A stretch of DNA of 42,228 nt, from contig NZ_JAHTIK010000001.1 in assembly GCF_025655475.1 (NCBI RefSeq), positions 3,990,503 through 4,032,730 on the forward strand. The letters run 5' to 3'. This DNA comes from Kitasatospora sp. DSM 101779. Its GTDB lineage: Bacteria > Actinomycetota > Actinomycetes > Streptomycetales > Streptomycetaceae. This document shows, piece after piece, positions 18,474-24,955 of the stretch. The notes beneath the pieces were generated by a model. The model searched no databases, was not told where the DNA came from, and saw nothing but the letters and a program-made list of their open reading frames with translations. The translations under genes were made by a program, and so were the position numbers. Position 1 is the stretch's first letter; each line of letters begins with the position of its first letter.

Positions 18474-18896
18474 TCAGGCGATCGACGCGGCCACGATGGC
18501 GGCGACGGAGAGGTTGCAGGCGGCGGTCACCCAGACCGCCGGGTGCGGCTCGGGGTCGACCAGCACCTCGCCGAGCCTCCCCGGGGTCAGCAGGTCGACC
18601 AGCCAGAACGCGGCGGCCATCAGCACCAGGCCGAGCAGGCCGAAGAGGGCGGTCGCGGCCAGGCCCTTCCCGAACTCGTCGTAGGTGTACATGATCGCGG
18701 TGAAGACGATGCCGCCGATGCCGATCAGCGCGGAGCTGAGCACCACGGCGGCGTTCCGGTTGCGCTCCAGCCAGATCTGCCGGCCGAGCTTGCCCGGCGT
18801 CAGGGCGTCGACCAGACCCACGCCGAGCAGCAGCAGCACGAGGCCCACGGCGCCGTAGGCGGCGGCCACGCCGAGGCCGTGGACGATGTCGTTCAT
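18474..18896 (-). CDS. DUF350 family integral membrane protein, 140 aa
   Basis: Four predicted membrane helices: about 8-30, 50-70, 80-102 and 118-139. Two near-repeated loops (LVDALTPGKLG and LVDLLTPGRLG) show the internal duplication of DUF350 (E. coli YjfL is a member). The family has no proven biochemical role. It is divergent, with a 110-base spacer, from a small lipoprotein and an ATP-grasp ligase gene; the same three families occur together in the E. coli yjfL-yjfM-yjfC region. This supports a shared envelope function rather than chance neighbours. ATG 18896 follows GGGGGAGC. Confidence 0.92.
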   Translation of the reverse strand: MNDIVHGLGVAAAYGAVGLVLLLLGVGLVDALTPGKLGRQIWLERNRNAAVVLSSALIGIGGIVFTAIMYTYDEFGKGLAATALFGLLGLVLMAAAFWLVDLLTPGRLGEVLVDPEPHPAVWVTAACNLSVAAIVAASIA

Positions 18897-19006
18897 GCTG
18901 CTCCCCCAGGGCGGAGTGCACGCCAGGTGCCACCCGAAGTGTCAAGGACCGGCAAAAGATACCCCATGGTTCCGGCTCTGGGGAGCCTTAAGTACCATCA
19001 CCCGTC

Positions 19007-19321
19007 ATGACGCAGACCGACCCCTCCTCCGCCCGCCGCCGCTCGGGCGTCGTCGCCCTCGGCATGGTGGGGACGCTGGCGCTGGCCCTCACCGGCTGCT
19101 CCTCGTCCGGCGGCAGCTCGCCCCGGCGCTGCGTCGACCCGGGCACCCTCAAGGTGCTCGACGACCACTCCTGCTCCGGCGGCACCACCGCGGCCGCCGG
19201 CCGCTGGTACTACTGCGGCTCGGGCTCGCTGACCGCCGCCGGCGGCACCTTCGACAAGGCCGCCACCAAGCGCGGCGGCTTCGGCTGCCCGAGCGGCAGC
19301 TCCGGCTCGAGCGGGGGCTGA
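19007..19321 (+). CDS. small Cys- and Gly-rich lipoprotein, 104 aa
   Basis: The N-terminus has a twin-arginine-like RRR, a hydrophobic stretch and the lipobox ALTGC, so it is a membrane-anchored lipoprotein. The mature part has four further cysteines (RRCVD, HSCSG, YYCGS, FGCPS) and a Gly/Ser-rich tail ending SSGSSGG. Its position directly before the ATP-grasp gene (5-base gap) and its tail resemble YgiB/YjfM-type (DUF1190) lipoproteins. That is a comparison by architecture, not clear homology. It may be the protein the ligase modifies. A -10-like TACCAT (18993-18998) lies 8 bases before the ATG, so the mRNA may be leaderless. Confidence 0.85.
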   Translation: MTQTDPSSARRRSGVVALGMVGTLALALTGCSSSGGSSPRRCVDPGTLKVLDDHSCSGGTTAAAGRWYYCGSGSLTAAGGTFDKAATKRGGFGCPSGSSGSSGG

Positions 19322-19326
19322 CCCCG

Positions 19327-20547
19327 ATGCGCCGCCGCACCGTCGAACCGCGGCCGGGCTGGCAGGCCACGGTCGAGGCCCAGGGCCTGATCTACGCCGT
19401 CTGCGAGGACCCGCGCGACCCCGGCACCGAGTACGCCTACTGGGACGAGAGCGCCTACTACGAGTTCTCGTTGCCCGAGGTCGAGGCACTGGAGGAGGTC
19501 GTCGAGGAACTGCACGAGATGTGCCTGGAGGCCGCCGACCACGTGGTGCGCTCGGGCCGGTTCGCCGACTACGGCATCACCGATCCGCGGCTCGCCGAGG
19601 TGATCGCCACCTCCTGGCGGCGGCGCGAGGAGCAGCCGTCCCTCTACGGGCGGTTCGACCTGGCCTACGACGGTACGGGCCCGGCCAAGCTGTTCGAGTA
19701 CAACGCGGACACCCCGACCTCGCTGATCGAGGCCGCCAGCCCGCAGTGGTTCTGGATGGAGGAGCGCTTCCCCGAGGCGGACCAGTGGAACTCGCTGCAC
19801 GAGCGGCTGGTCGCCGCCTGGGGCCGGCAGAAGGAGCTGCTGCCGCCCGGGCCGGTGCACTTCGCGCATTCGCGCGGCGACTTTGAGGGCGAGGACTGGA
19901 TGACCACCCTCTACCTCCAGGAGACGGCCGGGCAGGCCGGCCTGGAGACGGTGTCGATCGCCATGGAGGACATCGGCCTCGACGGGCTGACCGGCCGGTT
20001 CGTCGACCTGCAGCACCGCTACATCCGGTCCGCGTTCAAGCTCTACCCGTGGGAGTGGCTGGCGGAGGACGAGTTCGGCGCGCAGCTGCTGGCCACCGTC
20101 GACCTCGGCGGCTCCACCGGCTCCACGCTGTGGATCGAGCCGCCGTGGAAGATGCTGCTCTCCAACAAGGCGCTGCTGGCGGTGCTGTGGGAGCTCCACC
20201 CCGGCCACCCCAACCTGCTGCCGGCCTACCTGGACGGGCCGCGCGAGCTCGCCGCCACCGGCTACGCGGCGAAGCCGCTGCTCGGCCGGGAGGGCGCGGG
20301 CGTGCGGATCGTCGAGCCGGGCGGCGACGAGACCCTGCTGCCGGCCTGGGCCGGCGACCCGGACCGGTACGGCGCCGAGGGCTTCTGCTTCCAGCAGCTG
20401 TGCCCACTCCCGGTGTTCGACGGCAACCAGCCGGTGCTGGGCGCCTGGGTGGTGGACGGCGAGGCCGCCGGGCTCGGCATCCGGGAGACGCACGACTCGC
20501 CGATCACCCACGTCGGGGCGCGCTTCCTGCCGCACGTCATCGTCTGA
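19327..20547 (+). CDS. glutathionylspermidine-synthase-like ATP-grasp ligase, 406 aa
   Basis: This belongs to the synthetase half of the glutathionylspermidine synthase family (E. coli YgiC/YjfC group). It forms amide bonds using ATP. Visible conserved blocks are YGRFDLAYDGTGPAKLFEYNADTPTSLIEAA near residues 110-140, the FEGEDWMTTLYLQETA block, WIEPPWKMLLSNKALL, the ATP-grasp lysine loop KPLLGREGAGV, and ETHDSPITHVGARFLPH at the end. There is no amidase (CHAP) domain, unlike the bifunctional E. coli Gss. Streptomycetes are not known for glutathione, so the substrate is probably different, perhaps the neighbouring lipoprotein. It is translated 5 bases after that gene. Confidence 0.9.
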   Translation: MRRRTVEPRPGWQATVEAQGLIYAVCEDPRDPGTEYAYWDESAYYEFSLPEVEALEEVVEELHEMCLEAADHVVRSGRFADYGITDPRLAEVIATSWRRREEQPSLYGRFDLAYDGTGPAKLFEYNADTPTSLIEAASPQWFWMEERFPEADQWNSLHERLVAAWGRQKELLPPGPVHFAHSRGDFEGEDWMTTLYLQETAGQAGLETVSIAMEDIGLDGLTGRFVDLQHRYIRSAFKLYPWEWLAEDEFGAQLLATVDLGGSTGSTLWIEPPWKMLLSNKALLAVLWELHPGHPNLLPAYLDGPRELAATGYAAKPLLGREGAGVRIVEPGGDETLLPAWAGDPDRYGAEGFCFQQLCPLPVFDGNQPVLGAWVVDGEAAGLGIRETHDSPITHVGARFLPHVIV

Positions 20548-20556
20548 GCACCGGCC

Positions 20557-20581
20557 GGCCCGCGGCGGCGCGCCGCGGGCC
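20557..20581. terminator. bidirectional terminator
   Basis: A perfect 10-bp stem (20557-20566 with 20572-20581) between the convergent ATP-grasp gene (stop 20547) and LURP-one gene (stop 20591). Confidence 0.8.
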
Positions 20582-20590
20582 GTCGGGGCG

Positions 20591-21076
20591 TCAGGCGTTG
20601 TGCTCGACCATCCGGTCCAGACAGACGGCGACGGCGAGCAGCAGCGGCACGTCCGCGCCGTCCGCGATCTCCACGCCGTAGGTGTCGCGGATCCGGAACC
20701 ACTTGCGGGAGATCTCGGCGACGGTCTCACCGTCCGACTCGACCTTGTACTCCTTGTCGATGAGGTCGCCGTGCACCTCCAGCTCGCCGCCGGCCTCCAG
20801 CTCCACCAGGTACTTGTCGCGGAACGGCGTGAAGAGCTTCTTGCGGACGGTCGCGACGGTGTCGCCCTCGGCGTTCTCGATCCGCATCGCGTCGCGGACG
20901 GTGAGCACCTTCTCCTTGATGACGGCGACCACGGTGCCGGACGGGTCCTGCAGCTCGAAGGTGTCGCGCAGCCGCAGCACCTTGCCGTCCACCAGGAAGG
21001 CCTTCTCGCCGTCGCCGTCCTCGATCCAGTAGTCGTCGCCGACCGCGAACAGCCGCTCCTTGACCACGTACTTCAT
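20591..21076 (-). CDS. LURP-one-related (Tubby C-terminal-like) protein, 161 aa
   Basis: The start MKYVVKERLFAVGDDYWIEDGDG and the repeating pattern of short strands (KVLRLRDTFELQD, KVLTVRDAMRIEN, KYLVELEAGGELEVHGD, YGVEIADGAD) match the LOR family, a closed beta barrel around a hydrophobic helix (PLLLAVAVCLDRMVE at the end). Members are thought to bind lipids or membranes, but bacterial roles are unproven. ATG 21076 is taken as the start because the family begins at this methionine; the frame is open further up. It converges on the ATP-grasp gene and may belong to the same envelope module. A possible small membrane protein gene lies 61 bases upstream on the same strand. Confidence 0.88.
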   Translation of the reverse strand: MKYVVKERLFAVGDDYWIEDGDGEKAFLVDGKVLRLRDTFELQDPSGTVVAVIKEKVLTVRDAMRIENAEGDTVATVRKKLFTPFRDKYLVELEAGGELEVHGDLIDKEYKVESDGETVAEISRKWFRIRDTYGVEIADGADVPLLLAVAVCLDRMVEHNA

Positions 21077-21137
21077 GCCTGCCTGCTTCCCTCGACGGAC
21101 ACTGCCGAGCACATCGTGCCGGACGCGGGGCCGCAGG

Positions 21138-21329
21138 TCAGCCCTCCGCCGTGTGGAAGAGCAGGAAGACCACGATCCAGATCCACAGTGGCGTGGCCCC
21201 GAGCAGGGAACGCCCGCACGACCAGGCGGCCGAGGCCTCCCCAGAACCGGCACCGGCGTTCGGCGCGCCGCCCCTCGGGCGTGGCGCGTGGTACTCGACG
21301 GCTGGCTCAACAGCCTCGTCGCCTAGCAC
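21138..21329 (-). CDS. possible small tail-anchored membrane protein, 63 aa
   Basis: This is a short open frame whose last third is a convincing membrane helix (LLGATPLWIWIVVFLLFHTAEG). The first 40 residues are low-complexity Ala/Gly/Pro with mixed third-base use. The true start may lie inside, or the frame may be chance. It reads in the same direction as the LURP-one gene, 61 bases before it. The rest of the 383-base interval 21077-21459 shows no other gene. No homologue is recognised. Confidence 0.4.
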   Translation of the reverse strand: MLGDEAVEPAVEYHAPRPRGGAPNAGAGSGEASAAWSCGRSLLGATPLWIWIVVFLLFHTAEG

Positions 21330-21459
21330 GTCGGCGCAGCGCCGTAGGGGCCCCGGCTCTCCCCGTCGTACGAGCGGCCGCGGACCCCGGCGCGGGTGGC
21401 CACCGCCCCGGCGTGGTCCGTTCTGATCCGCCGGCGCCGTCCCACCGGCGCCCGCTGCG

Positions 21460-22374
21460 TCAGTCCGCGGCGGGCCGGGCGCGGAGCCGGCGCAGCATCC
21501 GGGCGTCCTGGAAGCCCACGGTGCGGGCGGCCGACTCGACGGTGGATCCCTGGGTGATCAGGTGCTCGGCGTGCTCCAGCCGCAGCTGCTGCTGGTAGCG
21601 CAGCGGTGTGAGGCCGGTCGCCTCGGTGAAGCGCCGGGTGAGGGTCCGTTCGCTGACGCCGGCGCCGGCGGCCAGCCCCGCGAGCAGCAGCGGGTCGGTG
21701 AACCGGGCGTCGATGACGTCCTGCACCCGGTGCACCGCGTCGCTGAGGTGGGCGCGGTGCCGCAGCATCGCGCTGGCCTGCTGCTCGTCCCCGTTGCGGC
21801 GGGTGTGGACGACCATCGAGCGGGCCACCTGGGCGGCGACGTACGGCCCGTGGCGGACCGCCAGCAGATGCAGCGCCAGGTCGATCCCGCTGGCGATCCC
21901 GGCGGAGGTGAGGACGCCGCCGTCCTGGACGAACAGCACGTCGGGGACGACGGAGGCGCGCGGGTAGCGGCTGGCGAGTTCGTCCTGCAGGTCGTGGTGG
22001 GTGGTGCAGCGGCGGCCGTCCAGCAGGCCGGCCCGGCCGAGCGCGTCCGCGCCGGAGCAGATGCTGGCCACCGTGCCGCCGGCGCTGTGGTGGGCGACCA
22101 CCCGTTCCAGGGTCTCCCGGGTGAAGACCGGCCCGCTCGGCAGGCTCGGCGAGCGCCAGCCCGGGACGACCACCAGGTCGCCGGCGGACAGCTCGGGCCA
22201 GCAGGTGGCGGCCTTCAGCCCGATGCCCTGTGCGGTGGTGACGTCCTCCTGCTCGGCCACGTACCCGATCTCCCAGGCGTGGCCGAGGTCGGCCGCCGAG
22301 GAGAACACCTGGGCCGGACCGGCGAGGTCCAGCAGGTGGAGTCGCGGCGCCAGCAGGAAGACCACCCTGGTCAC
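21460..22374 (-). CDS. GlxA-type transcriptional regulator (DJ-1/PfpI + AraC HTH), 304 aa
   Basis: The N-terminal half is a DJ-1/PfpI-like domain (VVFLLAPRLHLLDLAGPAQVF start, the nucleophile-elbow region VASICSGADALGRAGLL, then HHDLQDELASRYP). The C-terminal third is an AraC-type helix-turn-helix (GVSERTLTRRFTEATGLTPLRYQQQLRLEHAEHLI). The last residues, VGFQDARMLRRLRARPAAD, replace the usual longer second HTH end, so the DNA-binding domain is compact. GTG 22374 overlaps the stop of the upstream isochorismatase gene by 4 bases (GTGA), so the two are translationally coupled. It probably controls its own operon. Confidence 0.92.
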   Translation of the reverse strand: MTRVVFLLAPRLHLLDLAGPAQVFSSAADLGHAWEIGYVAEQEDVTTAQGIGLKAATCWPELSAGDLVVVPGWRSPSLPSGPVFTRETLERVVAHHSAGGTVASICSGADALGRAGLLDGRRCTTHHDLQDELASRYPRASVVPDVLFVQDGGVLTSAGIASGIDLALHLLAVRHGPYVAAQVARSMVVHTRRNGDEQQASAMLRHRAHLSDAVHRVQDVIDARFTDPLLLAGLAAGAGVSERTLTRRFTEATGLTPLRYQQQLRLEHAEHLITQGSTVESAARTVGFQDARMLRRLRARPAAD

Positions 22375-22964
22375 GATCCGGTCAGCTCCTCCACGGTGGC
22401 GATCCGGGCGAACCGCCGTGCGAGGGCGTACTCGGTCCGGGCGATGATCTCGTCGGTGGACAGGGTACGCGGGTCCGCGAGGATCTCCGCCAGACTGCGG
22501 CCGGCGGGGGCCTCCCGGTGCTCGATCGGGTGGGTGGCGGTGGCGTCGGTGACGAACACGACCTGGTAGCCGAGGTCGGAGGCGACCCGCGCGGTGGTCT
22601 CGCAGCACTGCTCGGTGCGGATGCCGCTGACCACCACCTCGCCGACGCCGTGCCGGGTGAGCTGCTGCTGCAGGTTGGTGGTGGTGAAGGCGTTGTGCGA
22701 GGTCTTGGTGAGGACGGGCTCGCCGTCCTCGGGCTTGAGGCCGTCCATCAGCCGGACGTGCCCGGACTCCGGGTCGAAGGGGGTGCCGCTGCCCGGCTCG
22801 GTGTGCAGGATCCACACCACGAGGTCGCCCTTCTCCCGGGCGGCGGCGACCAGCCGGCCGACCTTGTCGACGATCCCCTTGTCGGAGACGGCCTCCCAGT
22901 TGGGCAGGCGGCGGAAGGACTCCTGGACGTCGATCACGACGAGTGCGCTCTTCATGTCCTCCAT
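22371..22964 (-). CDS. isochorismatase-like cysteine hydrolase, 197 aa
   Basis: The catalytic triad of the family can be traced: Asp in VVIDVQ, Lys in LTKTSHNAF, and Cys in GIRTEQCCETTA (first of the two Cys by alignment to the CVxxTA motif). Such enzymes cleave amides, nicotinamide-like compounds or isochorismate; the substrate is unknown. The pair with a GlxA regulator is common in actinobacteria. ATG 22964 has no ribosome site, while GGAGG lies only 2 bases before the ATG at 22955 (MKSALVV), so the start is uncertain by three codons. Confidence 0.9.
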   Translation of the reverse strand: MEDMKSALVVIDVQESFRRLPNWEAVSDKGIVDKVGRLVAAAREKGDLVVWILHTEPGSGTPFDPESGHVRLMDGLKPEDGEPVLTKTSHNAFTTTNLQQQLTRHGVGEVVVSGIRTEQCCETTARVASDLGYQVVFVTDATATHPIEHREAPAGRSLAEILADPRTLSTDEIIARTEYALARRFARIATVEELTGS

Positions 22965-23001
22965 GGTGGCCGGTGCGGGGCCCGCGCCCCAGACATGATC
23001 A

Positions 23002-23039
23002 CGCCCCGACCCGGACCGATCCGGTCACCGGTCGGGGCG
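23002..23039 (-). terminator. terminator of the APH-fold kinase gene
   Basis: A 10-bp outer stem (23002-23011 with 23030-23039), 7 bases past the stop at 23047. Confidence 0.7.
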
Positions 23040-23046
23040 CCCCGGC

Positions 23047-23850
23047 TCAGTCGGACAGGTGCCACAGCAGCCGGTAGTAGGCCGTCCACTCCGGGTCCGG
23101 CGCGATGCCGTAGGCGTCCAGCAGCGGCCGCTCCCAGCCCGGGCCGTAGTTCCACCGGGTGCTCCAGGTGGCGACGGCGAGATCGGCCCAGCGGTCCGCG
23201 ACGCCGAGCGCGCCGAGGTCGACGTGGCCGCTCGGCCGGCCGTCCACGTCGACCAGGGTGTTGGGCGCGCAGGCGTCGCCGTGGCAGACCACCGGCCGGT
23301 CGGCGGGCGGGACCTCCGCGAGGGCGGCCAGGGCCCGGTCGACGGTGCGGAACCGGGGCAGCTCCTCCGGCCAGTCCGCCAGGGAGGTCCGGCCGGCGGC
23401 GGCGCGGGCACGGGCGGCGTCCAGACGCGGCCCGGCGGACCAGTCGAACGGGCAGTCCGCGGCGGGCAGCGCCTCGTGCAGGGCGCGCAGCCCCTCGCCG
23501 ACGGCGCGCACCGCGACGGCGGGCTCGCGCAGCCAGCGGCCGTCCACCGCCGAGCGGCCGGGCAGGCCGGCCGTGACCAGCCAGGAGCCGGCGGTGTCCG
23601 AGCCCTCGTCCAGCACCCGGGGCACGGCGGCGAACCGCGCCGCCCAGCGCAGCCGGACCGCCTCGGCGGTGAGCGCGCCGCGGCCGGCCGGCATCCACTT
23701 CACGAACTGCCGTCCGCCGTCCGCCCCGACCTGGAAGGTCAGCCCGCCGAGGGTGTTGCGCCACACCGCCCGCACCGGCCGCCCCCGGGCGAACTCCACG
23801 ACGAACGGCGGCACCTCGACCGGCCCGGAGGGCGCACTGGCGATGATCAC
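23047..23850 (-). CDS. APH(3')-like aminoglycoside phosphotransferase family protein, 267 aa
   Basis: The catalytic loop VCHGDACAPNTLVD (His190, Asp192) and the metal-binding GHVDLGALGVADRWADLAVA segment are close to the APH(3') signature. The C-terminal WNYGPGWERPLLDAYGIAPD also fits. The length equals that of true APH(3') enzymes. Whether it phosphorylates aminoglycosides or another hydroxylated metabolite cannot be decided; no aminoglycoside biosynthesis genes are nearby. The N-terminal lobe has an invariant-type Lys (RQFVKWMP) for ATP. It is divergent from the B-lectin gene. Confidence 0.87.
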   Translation of the reverse strand: MIIASAPSGPVEVPPFVVEFARGRPVRAVWRNTLGGLTFQVGADGGRQFVKWMPAGRGALTAEAVRLRWAARFAAVPRVLDEGSDTAGSWLVTAGLPGRSAVDGRWLREPAVAVRAVGEGLRALHEALPAADCPFDWSAGPRLDAARARAAAGRTSLADWPEELPRFRTVDRALAALAEVPPADRPVVCHGDACAPNTLVDVDGRPSGHVDLGALGVADRWADLAVATWSTRWNYGPGWERPLLDAYGIAPDPEWTAYYRLLWHLSD

Positions 23851-23914
23851 CGGCCCATTCTCGTCCCCGCCGCACGGGGAGCGCGAGGTCCGCAGGCCCC
23901 GACGGAAAACCCGC

Positions 23915-23944
23915 TTACCGGCCGGTGCCGCCAGGGTGTATGAA
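23915..23944 (+). promoter_or_regulatory. promoter of the B-lectin gene
   Basis: A -35-like TTACCG (23915-23920), an 18-base spacer and -10 TATGAA (23939-23944), followed by GGGGG at 23966-23970 as the ribosome site for ATG 23980. Confidence 0.5.
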
Positions 23945-23979
23945 TCGTGGGCCTACAAGAGAAGAGGGGGTTCCGCCAC

Positions 23980-24840
23980 ATGCGGAACAAGACGCTCGGA
24001 CGCGTCGCCGCGGCCCTGCTCGGCTCCGTCGTGCTCGCCGTCGCGGCTCCTGCCGCCACCGCCGCGCCCGCGTTGCAGCCGACGGCCACCGCGGGGACGT
24101 CCTTCCTGGGGAGCGGGGAGCGGCTCGCACCCGGGCAGAGCCTCACCAGCGGAGAGTCCAGCCTGGTGATGCAGGGCGACGGAAACCTGGTGCTCTACCT
24201 GGTCGGCCCGACCGGCAACCACGGCCCGGCGGTCTGGCACAGCGGCACGTTCGGCCACCCGGGGGCGTACGCCTACATGCAGCCGGACGGCAACCTCGTG
24301 GTCTACCGCCGAGGCGGATCCGCTCCGTCGGACGCCCTGTGGAGCAGCGGCAGCTGGGGCCACCCGGGCGCGTACGCGCAGCTGCTGGACGGCTGGTGGG
24401 GGGTCAACAGCAGTACCAGCGGGATGCTCTGGCAGACCGCCACCGGTGTCGCACCGGCCGTCGACGGGCCCTCCCGCCCGGAGAGCGTGCTCGACTCCAG
24501 CCGGGGCATCAGGCCGGGCCAGTGGATCACGTCGAACTCGGTCTGGCTGGTCAACCAGACGGACGGGAACCTGGTGCTGTACCGCAAGCGGGACGGCGCC
24601 GCGCTGTGGTCCACCCGGACCTCGAACAGGCCGAGCTCGATCGCCTTCGTTTCGAACGTCACCGGCGCGCTGTACCTCTCCACCGTGTCCAACGGCCTGA
24701 TCGGGTGGTCCACGCCGAATCTGCACTCGCCCGGTGCCTACGCCAGGGTGCAGGACGACGGCAACCTGGTGATCTACCGGAAGGGCCGGAGCGACCCGGC
24801 CGGAGCACTGTGGAGCACCGGAACCTGGGGGAACCGCTAG
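23980..24840 (+). CDS. secreted bulb-type mannose-binding lectin, 286 aa
   Basis: A Sec signal peptide (MRNKTLGRVAAALLGSVVLAVAAPAATA) is followed by two tandem B-lectin domains. Mannose-site motifs of the QxDxNxVxY type lie at residues 65 (QGDGNLVLY), 101 (QPDGNLVVY), 193 (QTDGNLVLY) and 258 (QDDGNLVIY). Two further repeats are degenerate (QLLDGWW in domain 1, VTGALYL in domain 2). Repeats GHPGAYA and SGTFG/SGSWG mark the threefold symmetry. Such proteins bind mannose-type glycans; relatives include bacteriocins of the putidacin L class and plant lectins. ATG 23980 is preceded by GAGGGGG with 9-base spacing; an in-frame GTG at 23947 is less likely. Confidence 0.92.
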   Translation: MRNKTLGRVAAALLGSVVLAVAAPAATAAPALQPTATAGTSFLGSGERLAPGQSLTSGESSLVMQGDGNLVLYLVGPTGNHGPAVWHSGTFGHPGAYAYMQPDGNLVVYRRGGSAPSDALWSSGSWGHPGAYAQLLDGWWGVNSSTSGMLWQTATGVAPAVDGPSRPESVLDSSRGIRPGQWITSNSVWLVNQTDGNLVLYRKRDGAALWSTRTSNRPSSIAFVSNVTGALYLSTVSNGLIGWSTPNLHSPGAYARVQDDGNLVIYRKGRSDPAGALWSTGTWGNR

Positions 24841-24866
24841 CCTGCACCGCCCGGTGCCCCGTCCTC

Positions 24867-24895
24867 GGAGCCCCGCCCCCGTCCGGCGGGGCTCC
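24867..24895 (+). terminator. terminator of the B-lectin gene
   Basis: A perfect 11-bp stem (24867-24877 with 24885-24895) and 7-base loop, 26 bases after the stop codon. Confidence 0.8.
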
Positions 24896-24955
24896 CGGAC
24901 ACCTCGCCGGCCGGCAGCGGAATGCGCCCGCCGGCCGATGGGGTTGGATGAGGAC

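Noticed and set aside
22371..22374. Stop/start overlap suspected to be a frameshift error
   Set aside because: Both proteins are complete for their families, so the GTGA overlap is ordinary translational coupling.
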